Assembly: GCA_937983475.1 (NCBI GenBank)
Contig: CALJZV010000467.1
Location: 1-8,053 of the forward strand
DNA: 8,053 bases
Reading direction: 5' to 3'
Source: an uncultured Verrucomicrobiales bacterium
Lineage (GTDB): Bacteria > Verrucomicrobiota > Verrucomicrobiia > Limisphaerales > JACDHS01
In this document: piece by piece, positions 1 to 8,053 of the stretch
How the letters are laid out: each line of letters starts with the position of its first letter
Numbering within the stretch: position 1 is the stretch's first letter
Position numbers and translations under genes: made by a program
Notes under the pieces: model-generated
Databases searched by the model: none
What the model saw: only the letters and a program-made list of their open reading frames with translations
Told to the model about the DNA's origin: nothing

Positions 1-101
1 GTTATCCGGAAACGCGCGATTTTCTTCGGATCACCATCGGCACCGACGCCGAGGCTGATGCATTGCTCAAGGCCGTGCGGCGGGTGCAGGCGGGAAAATA
101 A
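1..101 (+). CDS. hisC: Histidinol-phosphate aminotransferase, C-terminal end (partial)
   Basis: Only the last 32 codons are present; the gene enters from the left edge and stops at TAA 99-101. The readable peptide begins YPETRDFLRITIGTDAEAD and ends in a charged helix, LLKAVRRVQAGK. The block LRITIGT followed by an acidic stretch and a leucine-rich helix is the usual C-terminus of HisC, the PLP-dependent enzyme that converts imidazole-acetol phosphate to histidinol phosphate in cytoplasmic histidine synthesis. The arginine in LRITIGT corresponds to the conserved substrate-phosphate/carboxylate-binding arginine of class I/II aminotransferases (family knowledge). The PLP lysine lies outside the window. 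A related aminotransferase such as a CobD-like or aromatic enzyme is possible because so little is visible. Nothing links it functionally to the sulfatase cluster downstream. Confidence 0.75.
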   Translation, partial: YPETRDFLRITIGTDAEADALLKAVRRVQAGK

Positions 102-189
102 TCCACTTTAACTCTCTGGAGCCGGTGTTTGGGCATGTTTTGCCTCCCCGTAGCGGGAACGCCAGTGCCGGGCTAAATTGGCCGCGGGT

Positions 190-1269
190 ATGAAATTCCT
201 GAGGTTAGCGGCGGAATTGCTGGGTATATTTGTCTGCGTTGCCACGGTCCTGCCATTCATCCGCACCGACGAATGTTGGGTTCGGATGTTCGACTTTCCA
301 CGGTTGCAACTATTGCTGCTGGGAGTCCTGTCGGGGCTATTGCTGGTGGTGTGTTTTCAATTTCTCACGGTGTTCGACAAGGTGCTGGCGGGTGTGCTGT
401 TGCTGGCGTTGGCCGTCCAGGCTGTCGAAATCTTTCCTTACACCCCTTTGTCTCCAAAGCAGGTTAACCGTGCTCGACCAGATGAGGGAACGTCCATCAA
501 GGTGTTCGTGGCCAACGTGCTCCAGGACAATCGCAACGCCCGGGATTTGCTCAAGCAAATTGACGCCCTTCAGCCGGACGTGATTCTGCTCAATGAGCCC
601 GATTTCTGGTGGACGGAGCAGATGGTTTCGATTGAAACGCGTTGTCCGCACACCATCCTCCATCCGCGAACCAACACCTACGGGATGAATTTCTATTCAC
701 GTTTTGAACTGGCCGACCCGCAGGTGCGATTTCTCACCGATTCCAACGTCCCGTCCATTCGCGTGAAGCTTCGGCTGCCGGACGGGCGGTTGGTATATTT
801 TTACGGCGTGCATCCGCGCCCGCCGGGGTCCGAACCCGCAGGGGTGGTTGACCGCACGGACAGCACGCAGCGCGATGCGGAACTGGTGCTCATCGGGCGG
901 GAAGTGCGGGAGCTTGAGGATGTGCCCGTGATTGTGGCCGGAGATTTCAACGACGTTGCCTGGTCTTCCACCACCCGCCTGTTCCAGCGACTGAGCGGCC
1001 TGTTGGATCCACGGGTCGGGCGCGGGTTTTACAACACCTACAACGCCAAACTCTGGTGCTTGCGGTTTCCCTTGGATCACCTGTTTCATTCCGAGCATTT
1101 CAAGCTGGTGGAGATGCGCCGGTTGGACTATTTCGGCTCGGATCATTTCCCCATCGCCGTCACTCTCAGCCTTCAACCGGAGGCTCCCGCCGAGCAAGAC
1201 CGGCCTGACCCAAAGCCGTCCGATGAGAAAAAAGTTCAAAAGATACTGGAGCGGCCGCACAAGGATTAA
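190..1269 (+). CDS. Membrane-anchored endonuclease/exonuclease/phosphatase (EEP) family protein
   Basis: The product is 359 residues from ATG 190. An in-frame TTG at 178 would add four residues, but neither start has a clear ribosome binding site and the ATG gives a cleaner N-terminus (MKFLRLAAELL). Three hydrophobic segments at about residues 5-24, 39-60 and 64-82 predict a membrane anchor. The EEP fold follows, from about 103 to 328. Its motifs appear in order: VANV (N109), LLNEPD (E136, likely metal ligand), YGVHPRPP (H208), AGDFND (D252, N254), PLDHLF (D296) and GSDHFPI (D318/H319, the general base pair). All expected catalytic positions are present, so it should be an active Mg-dependent phosphodiesterase or phosphatase. 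The substrate (nucleic acid, phospholipid or other) cannot be told. A charged, proline-rich tail runs from 329 to 359. The arrangement resembles YafD-like EEP proteins with N-terminal membrane helices. The gap to the upstream aminotransferase is 88 bases and no promoter is obvious. Confidence 0.85.
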   Translation: MKFLRLAAELLGIFVCVATVLPFIRTDECWVRMFDFPRLQLLLLGVLSGLLLVVCFQFLTVFDKVLAGVLLLALAVQAVEIFPYTPLSPKQVNRARPDEGTSIKVFVANVLQDNRNARDLLKQIDALQPDVILLNEPDFWWTEQMVSIETRCPHTILHPRTNTYGMNFYSRFELADPQVRFLTDSNVPSIRVKLRLPDGRLVYFYGVHPRPPGSEPAGVVDRTDSTQRDAELVLIGREVRELEDVPVIVAGDFNDVAWSSTTRLFQRLSGLLDPRVGRGFYNTYNAKLWCLRFPLDHLFHSEHFKLVEMRRLDYFGSDHFPIAVTLSLQPEAPAEQDRPDPKPSDEKKVQKILERPHKD

Positions 1270-1335
1270 GATTGGGTTTGTCGGATGCAAATCAGGGCCA
1301 CGCGGGTCGGATTCCAATGTTTTCGGAAAATGAAA

Positions 1336-1351
1336 CCTCGCGTTGCCGAGG
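1336..1351 (+). other. Short hairpin downstream of the EEP gene
   Basis: CCTCG at 1336-1340 and CGAGG at 1347-1351 can pair as a 5-bp GC-rich stem around a 6-base loop. It lies 66 bases after the EEP stop codon and 10 bases before a longer inverted repeat. No T-tract follows, so it is not a canonical intrinsic terminator. It could be an mRNA 3'-end stabilising structure or chance in GC-rich DNA. Confidence 0.25.
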
Positions 1352-1361
1352 CGCGTCCTAA

Positions 1362-1403
1362 AGCAAAATTCGGGACAATGTTGAGAATTGCCCCGGTTTT
1401 GCT
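1362..1403 (+). repeat. Long imperfect inverted repeat before the sulfatase gene
   Basis: The left arm AGCAAAATTCGGGACAAT (1362-1379) and the right arm ATTGCCCCGGTTTTGCT (1387-1403) are near reverse complements around a 7-base loop (1380-1386). As RNA the stem has 14 Watson-Crick pairs (7 outer, 3 G-C and 4 inner), two G-U wobbles, one mismatch and one bulged A. The dyad is centred on the putative -35 element of the sulfatase promoter and its right arm ends at the first base of the -10, so an operator for a dimeric regulator is one reading. A terminator for the upstream EEP gene is the other, although no T-tract follows the right arm. The structure is seen directly; its role is inferred. Confidence 0.5.
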
Positions 1404-1408
1404 CTAAT
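1381..1408 (+). promoter_or_regulatory. Putative sigma70-type promoter of the sulfatase gene
   Basis: TTGAGA at 1381-1386 matches five of six bases of the -35 consensus and TCTAAT at 1403-1408 matches five of six of the -10 consensus, with a 16-base spacer. Transcription would begin at about 1414-1418, two to six bases before the ATG at 1420. That gives a leaderless or nearly leaderless mRNA, which fits the lack of any Shine-Dalgarno sequence here. The promoter overlaps the inverted repeat at 1362-1403. Prediction from sequence match only. Confidence 0.4.
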
Positions 1409-1419
1409 CATTTCCGCAC

Positions 1420-2802
1420 ATGATGAATGTAAATCGTTGTTCCCTGTTTGCCTTCAGCCACCGCCTGAGGTTGTGGGCGTTTGTTGGGATTGCCATTCTC
1501 GCCGCTGTTGCTGCGCCCGCCCGCGCGGCCACGGATGCCCGGCCCAATATCATATTTATCCTCACTGACGACATGGGTTATGGCGACCTCGCTTGTTATG
1601 GGGGAAAGTTGGTGCCGACGCCGAACATTGACCGCATGGCGCGCGAAGGAACCCGTTTCACGCAGTTCTATGTCGGTTCCCCCATTTGCTCACCGTCCCG
1701 CACCGCGTGCCTGACCGGCATGTATCCGGCCCGGTGGCGGATCACCAGCTTTCTCCAAACACGCGCCGGCAACCGGGCTTGCGAGCAGGATGACTTCCTG
1801 GACCCCGGGGCACCCTCCATCGCCCGCACGTTGAAGGAAGCGGGCTATGCCACCGCCCACATTGGCAAATGGCATATGGGCGGGGGACGCGACGTGACCA
1901 ATGCGCCGCCGTTTGCCGCCTACGGTTTCGACGAGCATGCAAGCACCTACGAAAGCCCGGAGCCGCACCCGGACATCACCGCGACCAACTGGATCTGGTC
2001 GCCGCAGGACAAGGTCAAGCGTTGGGACCGCACTGGTTTCTTCGTGGACAAGACACTGGATTTCCTGCGGCGAAATAAAGGCCGTCCCTGCTTTGTAAAC
2101 CTCTGGCCAGATGACCCGCATACCCCGTGGGTTCCCAAAGGCTCCGAGGAGCAGAGAAAGATGCCCGAAACCGAGGAATATTTGGCGCCAGTGCTCGCGG
2201 AACTGGACCATCAGGTGGGCCGGTTGCTGGCCGGCTTGAAGGAACTGGGCCTGGACGAGAGCACGCTCGTCATTTTCACCAGCGACAACGGGGCGTTGCC
2301 GACGTTTGAGAGCGCAAGAAACGGCGGGTTGCGCGGCAGCAAGCTGAGCCTGTACGACGGCGGCATCCGGATGCCGTTCATCGCCCGCTGGCCGGGGAGT
2401 ACCCCTGCCGGGCGCGTGAATGAAACCTCGGTGTTCAATGCCGTGGACCTGTTTCCCAGTTTCTGCGCATTGGCCAAGGCCCCGCTGCCCCGTGATCATA
2501 AGCTTGATGGCGAGGATTTGAGCGCCGTTTTCTTTGGGAAAAATAAAAGCCGCAGCCAGCCGATGCTTTGGGAATACGGTCGGAACAATAAAAGCTTTCG
2601 TTATCCGCCGCAGGACCGCAGCCCCAACGTGGCCATTCGCGAAGGCAAATGGAAACTGCTGGTCAATGCCGACGGCAGCGGGGCCGAGCTTTACAACCTG
2701 GCCAACGACCCTCGAGAAACGATCAACCTGGCGGATAAGAACAAGAAAATCACGCGGCGTTTGTCGTCGCAGGCCCTGGCGTGGCGCCAATCGGTTCCTT
2801 GA
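1420..2802 (+). CDS. Secreted formylglycine-dependent sulfatase (S1 family)
   Basis: The 460-residue product hydrolyses a sulfate ester, probably on a carbohydrate. A signal peptide covers roughly residues 1-37, with a basic n-region, a hydrophobic stretch WAFVGIAILAAVAA and an ARA cleavage site, so the enzyme acts outside the cytoplasm. The sulfatase fold starts at RPNIIFILTDDMGYGD (metal ligands D50, D51). The signature CSPSR-TACLTG lies at 90-100; C90 is the residue matured to formylglycine and R94 is the conserved arginine. HIGKWHMG supplies K150 and H152, DDPHTPW supplies H234, TSDNG supplies D289/N290 and RGSK supplies K308. The C-terminal subdomain ends with the usual GKWKLL and LYNLANDPRETINLA blocks, so the protein appears complete and of normal length. 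Two adjacent ATGs (1420 and 1423) are equally possible starts. The exact substrate subfamily cannot be assigned by eye; GALNS-like labels are common for such proteins. A maturation enzyme (FGE or anSME) is needed but is not in the window. Confidence 0.95.
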   Translation: MMNVNRCSLFAFSHRLRLWAFVGIAILAAVAAPARAATDARPNIIFILTDDMGYGDLACYGGKLVPTPNIDRMAREGTRFTQFYVGSPICSPSRTACLTGMYPARWRITSFLQTRAGNRACEQDDFLDPGAPSIARTLKEAGYATAHIGKWHMGGGRDVTNAPPFAAYGFDEHASTYESPEPHPDITATNWIWSPQDKVKRWDRTGFFVDKTLDFLRRNKGRPCFVNLWPDDPHTPWVPKGSEEQRKMPETEEYLAPVLAELDHQVGRLLAGLKELGLDESTLVIFTSDNGALPTFESARNGGLRGSKLSLYDGGIRMPFIARWPGSTPAGRVNETSVFNAVDLFPSFCALAKAPLPRDHKLDGEDLSAVFFGKNKSRSQPMLWEYGRNNKSFRYPPQDRSPNVAIREGKWKLLVNADGSGAELYNLANDPRETINLADKNKKITRRLSSQALAWRQSVP

Positions 2803-2837
2803 TTCATCCAGAATCGCAGAACTTTCGCCCGGTCATC

Positions 2838-2883
2838 CGGCAAAAGCATTCCTTTGAATCGAATGCTTGGCAGCGCTTTGCCG
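2838..2883 (+). repeat. Nested inverted repeats between sulfatase and PSD1 genes
   Basis: An outer pair, CGGCAAA (2838-2844) and TTTGCCG (2877-2883), encloses an inner pair, AGCATTC (2845-2851) and GAATGCT (2861-2867). All 14 base pairs are perfect. The two left arms are contiguous while the right arms are separated by nine bases (2868-2876), and the apical loop is nine bases. The inner pair can alternatively be drawn as 8 bp (2844-2851 with 2861-2868). The structure sits 35 bases after the sulfatase stop and 13 bases before the GTG start of the next gene. No T-tract follows, so a factor-independent terminator is unlikely; an operator, attenuator or mRNA-processing structure is possible. Confidence 0.45.
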
Positions 2884-2896
2884 TCATTGGTAAATT
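2867..2896 (+). promoter_or_regulatory. Weak candidate promoter for the PSD1-DUF1501 pair
   Basis: TTGGCA (2867-2872, five of six -35 matches) is followed after 18 bases by TAAATT (2891-2896, four of six -10 matches). Transcription would begin near 2903, which is itself an in-frame GTG, implying a leaderless message starting at that second GTG. The match is modest and readthrough from the sulfatase promoter is an alternative. Confidence 0.2.
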
Positions 2897-5800
2897 GTGC
2901 ACGTGTTTACCCTTTCTCGCAGCTTGGTCGGTTTGGCTTTAGTGGCAGGTTTTTTTGCTCCGTGGAGCGCTTTGGCCGCCTCCTCCGGCAAGGAAATTGA
3001 CTTCAACCGGGATATCCGGCCCATCCTTTCGGAAAACTGTTTCAGTTGCCATGGCCCGGATGAGAAGCATCGCAAGGCCAAACTGCGCCTGGACACTCGC
3101 GAGGGCGCGACCGAGGACCGTAAAGGCTCGGTGGCTGTGAAGCCCGGGGACCTCCAGGGAAGCGAACTGTGGGCCCGGATCATCACCAAGGACCCGGATG
3201 ATTTGATGCCGCCGCCCGACTCGCACAAGAAACTCACCCCGCAGCAAATTGAAATGCTCAAGCGCTGGATTCTTCAGGGCGCCGAATACAAGGGGCATTG
3301 GGCCTTTGAGGCGCCGAAAAAACCGGCTCTTCCAAAAATCAAGAACTCACGCTGGCCCCGGAATGCCGTCGATTATTTCATCGCTGAGAAACTGGAGGAG
3401 AAAAAACTAAAGCCTGAGCCGGAGGCGTCAAAGGAGCGGCTTATTCGCCGGGTCACTTTTGACTTGACCGGCCTGCCGCCCACGCCCGAGGAGGTGGACG
3501 CCTTTCTGGCCGACCACAGCACCGATGCCTACGAGCGGCTTGTGGATCGCCTGATGAGTTCCCCGCGCTACGGCGAGCACCAGGCGCGCTATTGGCTGGA
3601 TGCGGTGCGCTACGGCGACACGCATGGGTTGCACCTGGACAATGAGCGGTCCATGTGGCCCTACCGCGACTGGGTGGTGAAGGCTCTGAACCAGAACATG
3701 CCCTTTGACCAGTTCACCATTTGGCAGATTGCCGGCGACCTCCTGCCCGAATCCACGACCGAGCAAAAGGTGGCCTCAGGCTACAACCGCTGCAATGTCA
3801 CCACCAGCGAGGGCGGTTCCATCGAGGAGGAATATTACGTTCGCTACGCGGTGGATCGCACCGAAACGACCGGGGTGCTTTTCATGGGGCTGACGATGGG
3901 GTGCGCAGCCTGCCACGACCACAAGTTCGATCCCATTTCGCAGAAGGAGTTCTACCAGATGTACTGGTTCTTCAATAACAACAGCGAAAAGGCCATGGAC
4001 GGCAATGCGCTTCTGACGCCGCCGATTCTCAAGCTGCCTAGCGAGGAACAAAAGCGCCAGATGAAGGAATTTGAGGAGCGCATTGCGGCGTTGAAGAAGG
4101 AGATTGGCGATACAGTGTCCAAGGTCGATTACAAGGACCCGGGCCCCTTCAAATTGGAGGAACTTCCCGAACCGCAGGAGATCGTCTGGGTGGAGGACGC
4201 GTTTCCCTCCGGCGTGAATGTTCAAAAAACCGAGGGCACGCCCGACCTGCAATGGGTGACGACGGAAAATGGCAAGGTCTTCAGCGGGCAGAAGGCCATC
4301 AAGCGCACGGCGACCGACACCGCGCAGGACTTTTTTAATGGCGCTAAGACGCCGTTGATCGTTGGCGATGGCGACAAGCTTTTTGCCCATGTTTACATTG
4401 ATCCGCAGAACCCGCCCAAGGCCATCATGCTCCAATATCACACGACCGACTGGCTGCACCGGGCCAACTGGGGAGATGAGGCGGCAATTCCTTTCGGTGA
4501 TAAAAACCGGCGTCAGAAGACCCTGATGGGCGATCTTCCCAAGGCTGGTGAATGGGTGCGTTTGGAGGTGGACCGCGAGCAGATTGACATCAAGGCTGGT
4601 GCGCGCATCACCGGAGTTTCATTTGTTCAGCACGGCGGCACGGTTTACTGGGACAAGGCAGGCATCGTCACCAGGTTGGTCCAGAAGGACCGTTCCCCTG
4701 AATCGTTGTGGGCTTGGGTGGCGCATTCCAAGGCTGAAAATGGAGGGGGGCTTCCCGCAGATATCAGCAAGCTTGTCCGCGAAGACGCCAAGAAACACAG
4801 CGACAGCGACAAGGCAAAATTGCGGAACTATTATTTGGAACACATTCATGCGCCGACCCGCGCCACGCTGGACGGACTTCACGCGAAGCTCAAACCCGTT
4901 GAAAAGGAGCGCGACGAACTGGACAAGACCATCCCGGCTACGCTCATCTGGCAGGAGATGGAAAAGCCGCGCGGCGCCTTCGTCCTCAAGCGGGGCGAGT
5001 ACGACAAAAAGGGCGAGGAAGTGGGTCCGGACGTGCCAAAATTTTTGCCGCCGCTGCCCGCCAGCGATAAAACCAATCGCCTGACCTTGGCGCGTTGGTT
5101 GGTCGCCGACAATCATCCGCTCACCGCGCGCGTGACGGTCAACCGTTTCTGGCTGCAGTTTTTCGGAACCGGCCTGGTGAAGACCGCGCAGGACTTTGGC
5201 TCACAGGGCGATTGGCCGTCGCATCCGGAGTTGCTGGACTGGCTGGCCCGTTACTTCATTGAAACCAACTGGGACATCAAGCAGTTCCAGAGGTTGTTGG
5301 TCACCTCTGCTGCCTATCGGCAGGACACGAGGGTGACGCCAAGGAAATTGGAGACGGATCCTGAAAACCGCCTCATTTCACGCGGGCCGCGTTTCCGGCT
5401 TGATGCGGAAATGATCCGCGACAACGCGCTCTATGTAAGCGGCATACTCGTGGAAAAAATGGGCGGCAGAGGGGTTCGCACCTATCAGCCTGAGGGCATC
5501 TGGGAAGCTGTCGGTTACACAGGCAGCAACACTTACAAATACAAGCAGGACGAGGGCGAGGCTCTTTATCGCCGCAGCCTGTACACCTTCTGGAAGCGCA
5601 CCGCGCCGCCACCCAACATGACCACATTCGATGCCCCGTCGCGCGAGCAATACTGCGTCCGGCGCGAGCGCACCAACACGCCGTTGCAGGCGCTGGTGAC
5701 GATGAACGACCCACAGTATGTCGAGGCTGCGCGGCATTTCGGCGCGCGGATGCTTCAACACTGCACCGATGTGGATCGCCGCCTGGAGTTCGGTTTTCGG

Positions 5801-6022
5801 ACGGTTACTGCCCGGCACCCTTCATCCATGGAAAAGACCGTGTTGAAGGATGTGTTGAAGAAGCATCTGACCACCTTTGCCGCCGACAAGGAAGCTGCCC
5901 GGAAATTGATTTCCGTCGGCGATTCGCCGGTCAACCCAGGTCTGGACGCCTCCGAACTGGCCGCCTACACGATGGTCGCCAGCCTGTTGCTGAATCTGGA
6001 TGAAACGCTGAACAAGAACTAA
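2897..6022 (+). CDS. PSCyt1-PSCyt2-PSD1 domain protein (planctomycete-type cytochrome; DUF1549/DUF1553)
   Basis: The 1041-residue exported protein has three domains named for their abundance in Planctomycetes. A signal peptide spans about 1-27 (LVGLALVAGFF core, ALA cleavage site). PSCyt1 covers about 33-130 and holds a heme c motif, CFSCH (C48, C51, H52), with M104 in LMPPP as a plausible distal ligand. PSCyt2/DUF1549 covers about 155-365 and contains a second CxxCH, CAACHDHKFDP (C336, C339, H340), a strongly conserved block of this family. A charged coiled-coil-like helix (383-405) leads into a beta-rich insert (about 428-595) resembling a carbohydrate-binding sandwich, then a second charged helical stretch (about 625-690). 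PSD1/DUF1553 covers about 725-1035, with NRLTLARWLV, RVTVNRFW, FGSQGDWPSHPELLDWLA and RERTNTPLQAL blocks. An in-frame TAA at 2891 forces a non-ATG start: GTG 2897, or GTG 2903. It is probably co-transcribed with the DUF1501 gene. The heme motif implies electron transfer, but the substrate and reaction are unknown to me. Confidence 0.93.
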   Translation: MHVFTLSRSLVGLALVAGFFAPWSALAASSGKEIDFNRDIRPILSENCFSCHGPDEKHRKAKLRLDTREGATEDRKGSVAVKPGDLQGSELWARIITKDPDDLMPPPDSHKKLTPQQIEMLKRWILQGAEYKGHWAFEAPKKPALPKIKNSRWPRNAVDYFIAEKLEEKKLKPEPEASKERLIRRVTFDLTGLPPTPEEVDAFLADHSTDAYERLVDRLMSSPRYGEHQARYWLDAVRYGDTHGLHLDNERSMWPYRDWVVKALNQNMPFDQFTIWQIAGDLLPESTTEQKVASGYNRCNVTTSEGGSIEEEYYVRYAVDRTETTGVLFMGLTMGCAACHDHKFDPISQKEFYQMYWFFNNNSEKAMDGNALLTPPILKLPSEEQKRQMKEFEERIAALKKEIGDTVSKVDYKDPGPFKLEELPEPQEIVWVEDAFPSGVNVQKTEGTPDLQWVTTENGKVFSGQKAIKRTATDTAQDFFNGAKTPLIVGDGDKLFAHVYIDPQNPPKAIMLQYHTTDWLHRANWGDEAAIPFGDKNRRQKTLMGDLPKAGEWVRLEVDREQIDIKAGARITGVSFVQHGGTVYWDKAGIVTRLVQKDRSPESLWAWVAHSKAENGGGLPADISKLVREDAKKHSDSDKAKLRNYYLEHIHAPTRATLDGLHAKLKPVEKERDELDKTIPATLIWQEMEKPRGAFVLKRGEYDKKGEEVGPDVPKFLPPLPASDKTNRLTLARWLVADNHPLTARVTVNRFWLQFFGTGLVKTAQDFGSQGDWPSHPELLDWLARYFIETNWDIKQFQRLLVTSAAYRQDTRVTPRKLETDPENRLISRGPRFRLDAEMIRDNALYVSGILVEKMGGRGVRTYQPEGIWEAVGYTGSNTYKYKQDEGEALYRRSLYTFWKRTAPPPNMTTFDAPSREQYCVRRERTNTPLQALVTMNDPQYVEAARHFGARMLQHCTDVDRRLEFGFRTVTARHPSSMEKTVLKDVLKKHLTTFAADKEAARKLISVGDSPVNPGLDASELAAYTMVASLLLNLDETLNKN

Positions 6023-6030
6023 CACTGATT

Positions 6031-7506
<1,476 letters not shown>

Positions 7507-7512
7507 AGTGGT

Positions 7513-8053
7513 TTATTGTTTTTTTCCGGTCGGCTTGCCGCGCCAACCGCCCACAGGCAGCACATTGGCCCGGGCCGCCCAGGCGTCCCACTTTGCCGAA
7601 AGTTCCGCGACTGTTTGCGGGGAGATGGCCGCCAGGTTTTTGGTCTCCGTGCGGTCCTTCTTCATGTCATAAAGTTCCCAGGGTTGGTTTTCCTTGGCGA
7701 CAAGTTTCCATTTGCCGTCGCGAATTGCTCGGTTGCTTTCGTGCTCGAAGAAAATCGGTCCGGGCCGTTTGAGCGTCCGGCCTTTGAATGCCGGGGCCAA
7801 ACTGACACCTTCCAGCGGTTTTATTTTTTCGCCGGCATATTCCGCGGGGTAGTTCGCGCCCGAGAGGTCCACGGAAGTGGCCATGATGTCGATCAAGTGG
7901 GCGGGCTCATGATACAGTTTGCCGCGCTTGGAGGAAGCGGTGCCCGCAGGCCAATGGGCTATCAGCGGCGTGCTGATGCCGCCTTCATGAACCCAATGCT
8001 TGTATTCCCGGAAAGGGGTGTTGGAGACGTTGGCCCAGGCTTCGCCATAGCCG
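7513..8053 (-). CDS. Sulfatase, C-terminal part (partial)
   Basis: The reading frame is open from the right edge (first full codon at 8052) to the stop at 7513-7515, giving 179 residues of a gene whose N-terminus lies beyond the window. It opens with GYGEAWANVSNTPFREYKHW and VHEGGISTPLIAHWPAG, a block typical of arylsulfatases of the S1 formylglycine family. The C-terminal subdomain follows: AHLIDIMATSVDLSG, PLEGVSLAPAFKG, FFEHESNRAIRDGKWKLV and the ELYDMKKDRTETKNLAA segment. The protein ends with a basic tail, GWRGKPTGKKQ. The formylglycine cysteine and most metal ligands are outside the window, so activity cannot be judged. It converges on the DUF1501 gene with only six bases between stop codons. 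It differs in sequence from the sulfatase at 1420-2802, so it is not a recent duplicate. A TTG at 7896 is not the true start, because conserved sulfatase sequence continues upstream of it. Confidence 0.93.
   Translation of the reverse strand, partial: GYGEAWANVSNTPFREYKHWVHEGGISTPLIAHWPAGTASSKRGKLYHEPAHLIDIMATSVDLSGANYPAEYAGEKIKPLEGVSLAPAFKGRTLKRPGPIFFEHESNRAIRDGKWKLVAKENQPWELYDMKKDRTETKNLAAISPQTVAELSAKWDAWAARANVLPVGGWRGKPTGKKQ

Noticed and set aside
147..157. CCCG-TAG-CGGG mini-hairpin between the aminotransferase and EEP genes
   Set aside because: A four-base-pair stem with no following T-tract is easily found by chance in this GC-rich DNA.
178..189. TTG start for the EEP protein
   Set aside because: It would add only four residues without a ribosome binding site; ATG at 190 is preferred, though not proven.
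102..189. Promoter for the EEP gene
   Set aside because: TTGCCT (140-145) and TAAATT (174-179) are 28 bases apart, far outside the usual spacing.
1690..2790. Long minus-strand open frame (366 codons) opposite the sulfatase
   Set aside because: The plus strand carries every sulfatase motif in order. The antisense translation has no recognisable domain and is rich in R, A, G and P, as expected from GC-rich codon bias.
3776..4459. Minus-strand open frame of 227 codons inside the PSD1 gene
   Set aside because: It lies wholly within the well-supported PSCyt2/PSD1 coding sequence and shows no domain of its own.
7519..7525. Seven-T run as an intrinsic terminator for the DUF1501 gene
   Set aside because: No stable stem precedes it on the plus strand. 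On the minus strand it encodes the final lysine codons of the sulfatase.

Overview
The window looks like chromosomal DNA from a Verrucomicrobiota (or, less likely, Planctomycetota) bacterium. This rests on gene content: formylglycine sulfatases sit beside a PSCyt1/PSCyt2/PSD1 cytochrome-like protein and a DUF1501 protein, a combination that is expanded in these phyla. DNA is moderately GC-rich. None of the four visible gene starts has a convincing Shine-Dalgarno sequence. I cannot assign a genus.

Layout. Positions 1-101 hold the last 32 codons of a plus-strand aminotransferase gene, most likely hisC. At 190-1269 is a membrane-anchored endonuclease/exonuclease/phosphatase (EEP) superfamily protein. 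The 150-base gap that follows carries two potential hairpins and a good sigma70-like promoter very close to the next start. At 1420-2802 is a complete secreted S1-type sulfatase with the CSPSR formylglycine signature. A 94-base gap with nested inverted repeats leads to a 1041-residue PSCyt1-PSCyt2-PSD1 protein (2897-6022, GTG start). Only 8 bases later comes a DUF1501 protein with a Tat-like twin-arginine signal (6031-7506). From 7513 to the window end, on the minus strand and converging on DUF1501, is the C-terminal 179 residues of a second sulfatase.

How the genes may work together. The PSD1 and DUF1501 genes are almost certainly co-transcribed and both products are predicted to be exported. 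The two flanking sulfatases point to use of sulfated polysaccharides or other sulfate esters in the periplasm or outside the cell. The biochemical role of PSD1/DUF1501 pairs is, as far as I know, unestablished. The heme c motif suggests a redox step, but that is inference. The hisC fragment and the EEP gene look unrelated to the sulfatase cluster.

I see no CRISPR array, tRNA, rRNA, insertion sequence or phage gene. The least ordinary content is the poorly understood PSD1/DUF1501 pair, with its extra beta-rich insert and second CxxCH motif, and the promoter/inverted-repeat architecture in front of the first sulfatase.
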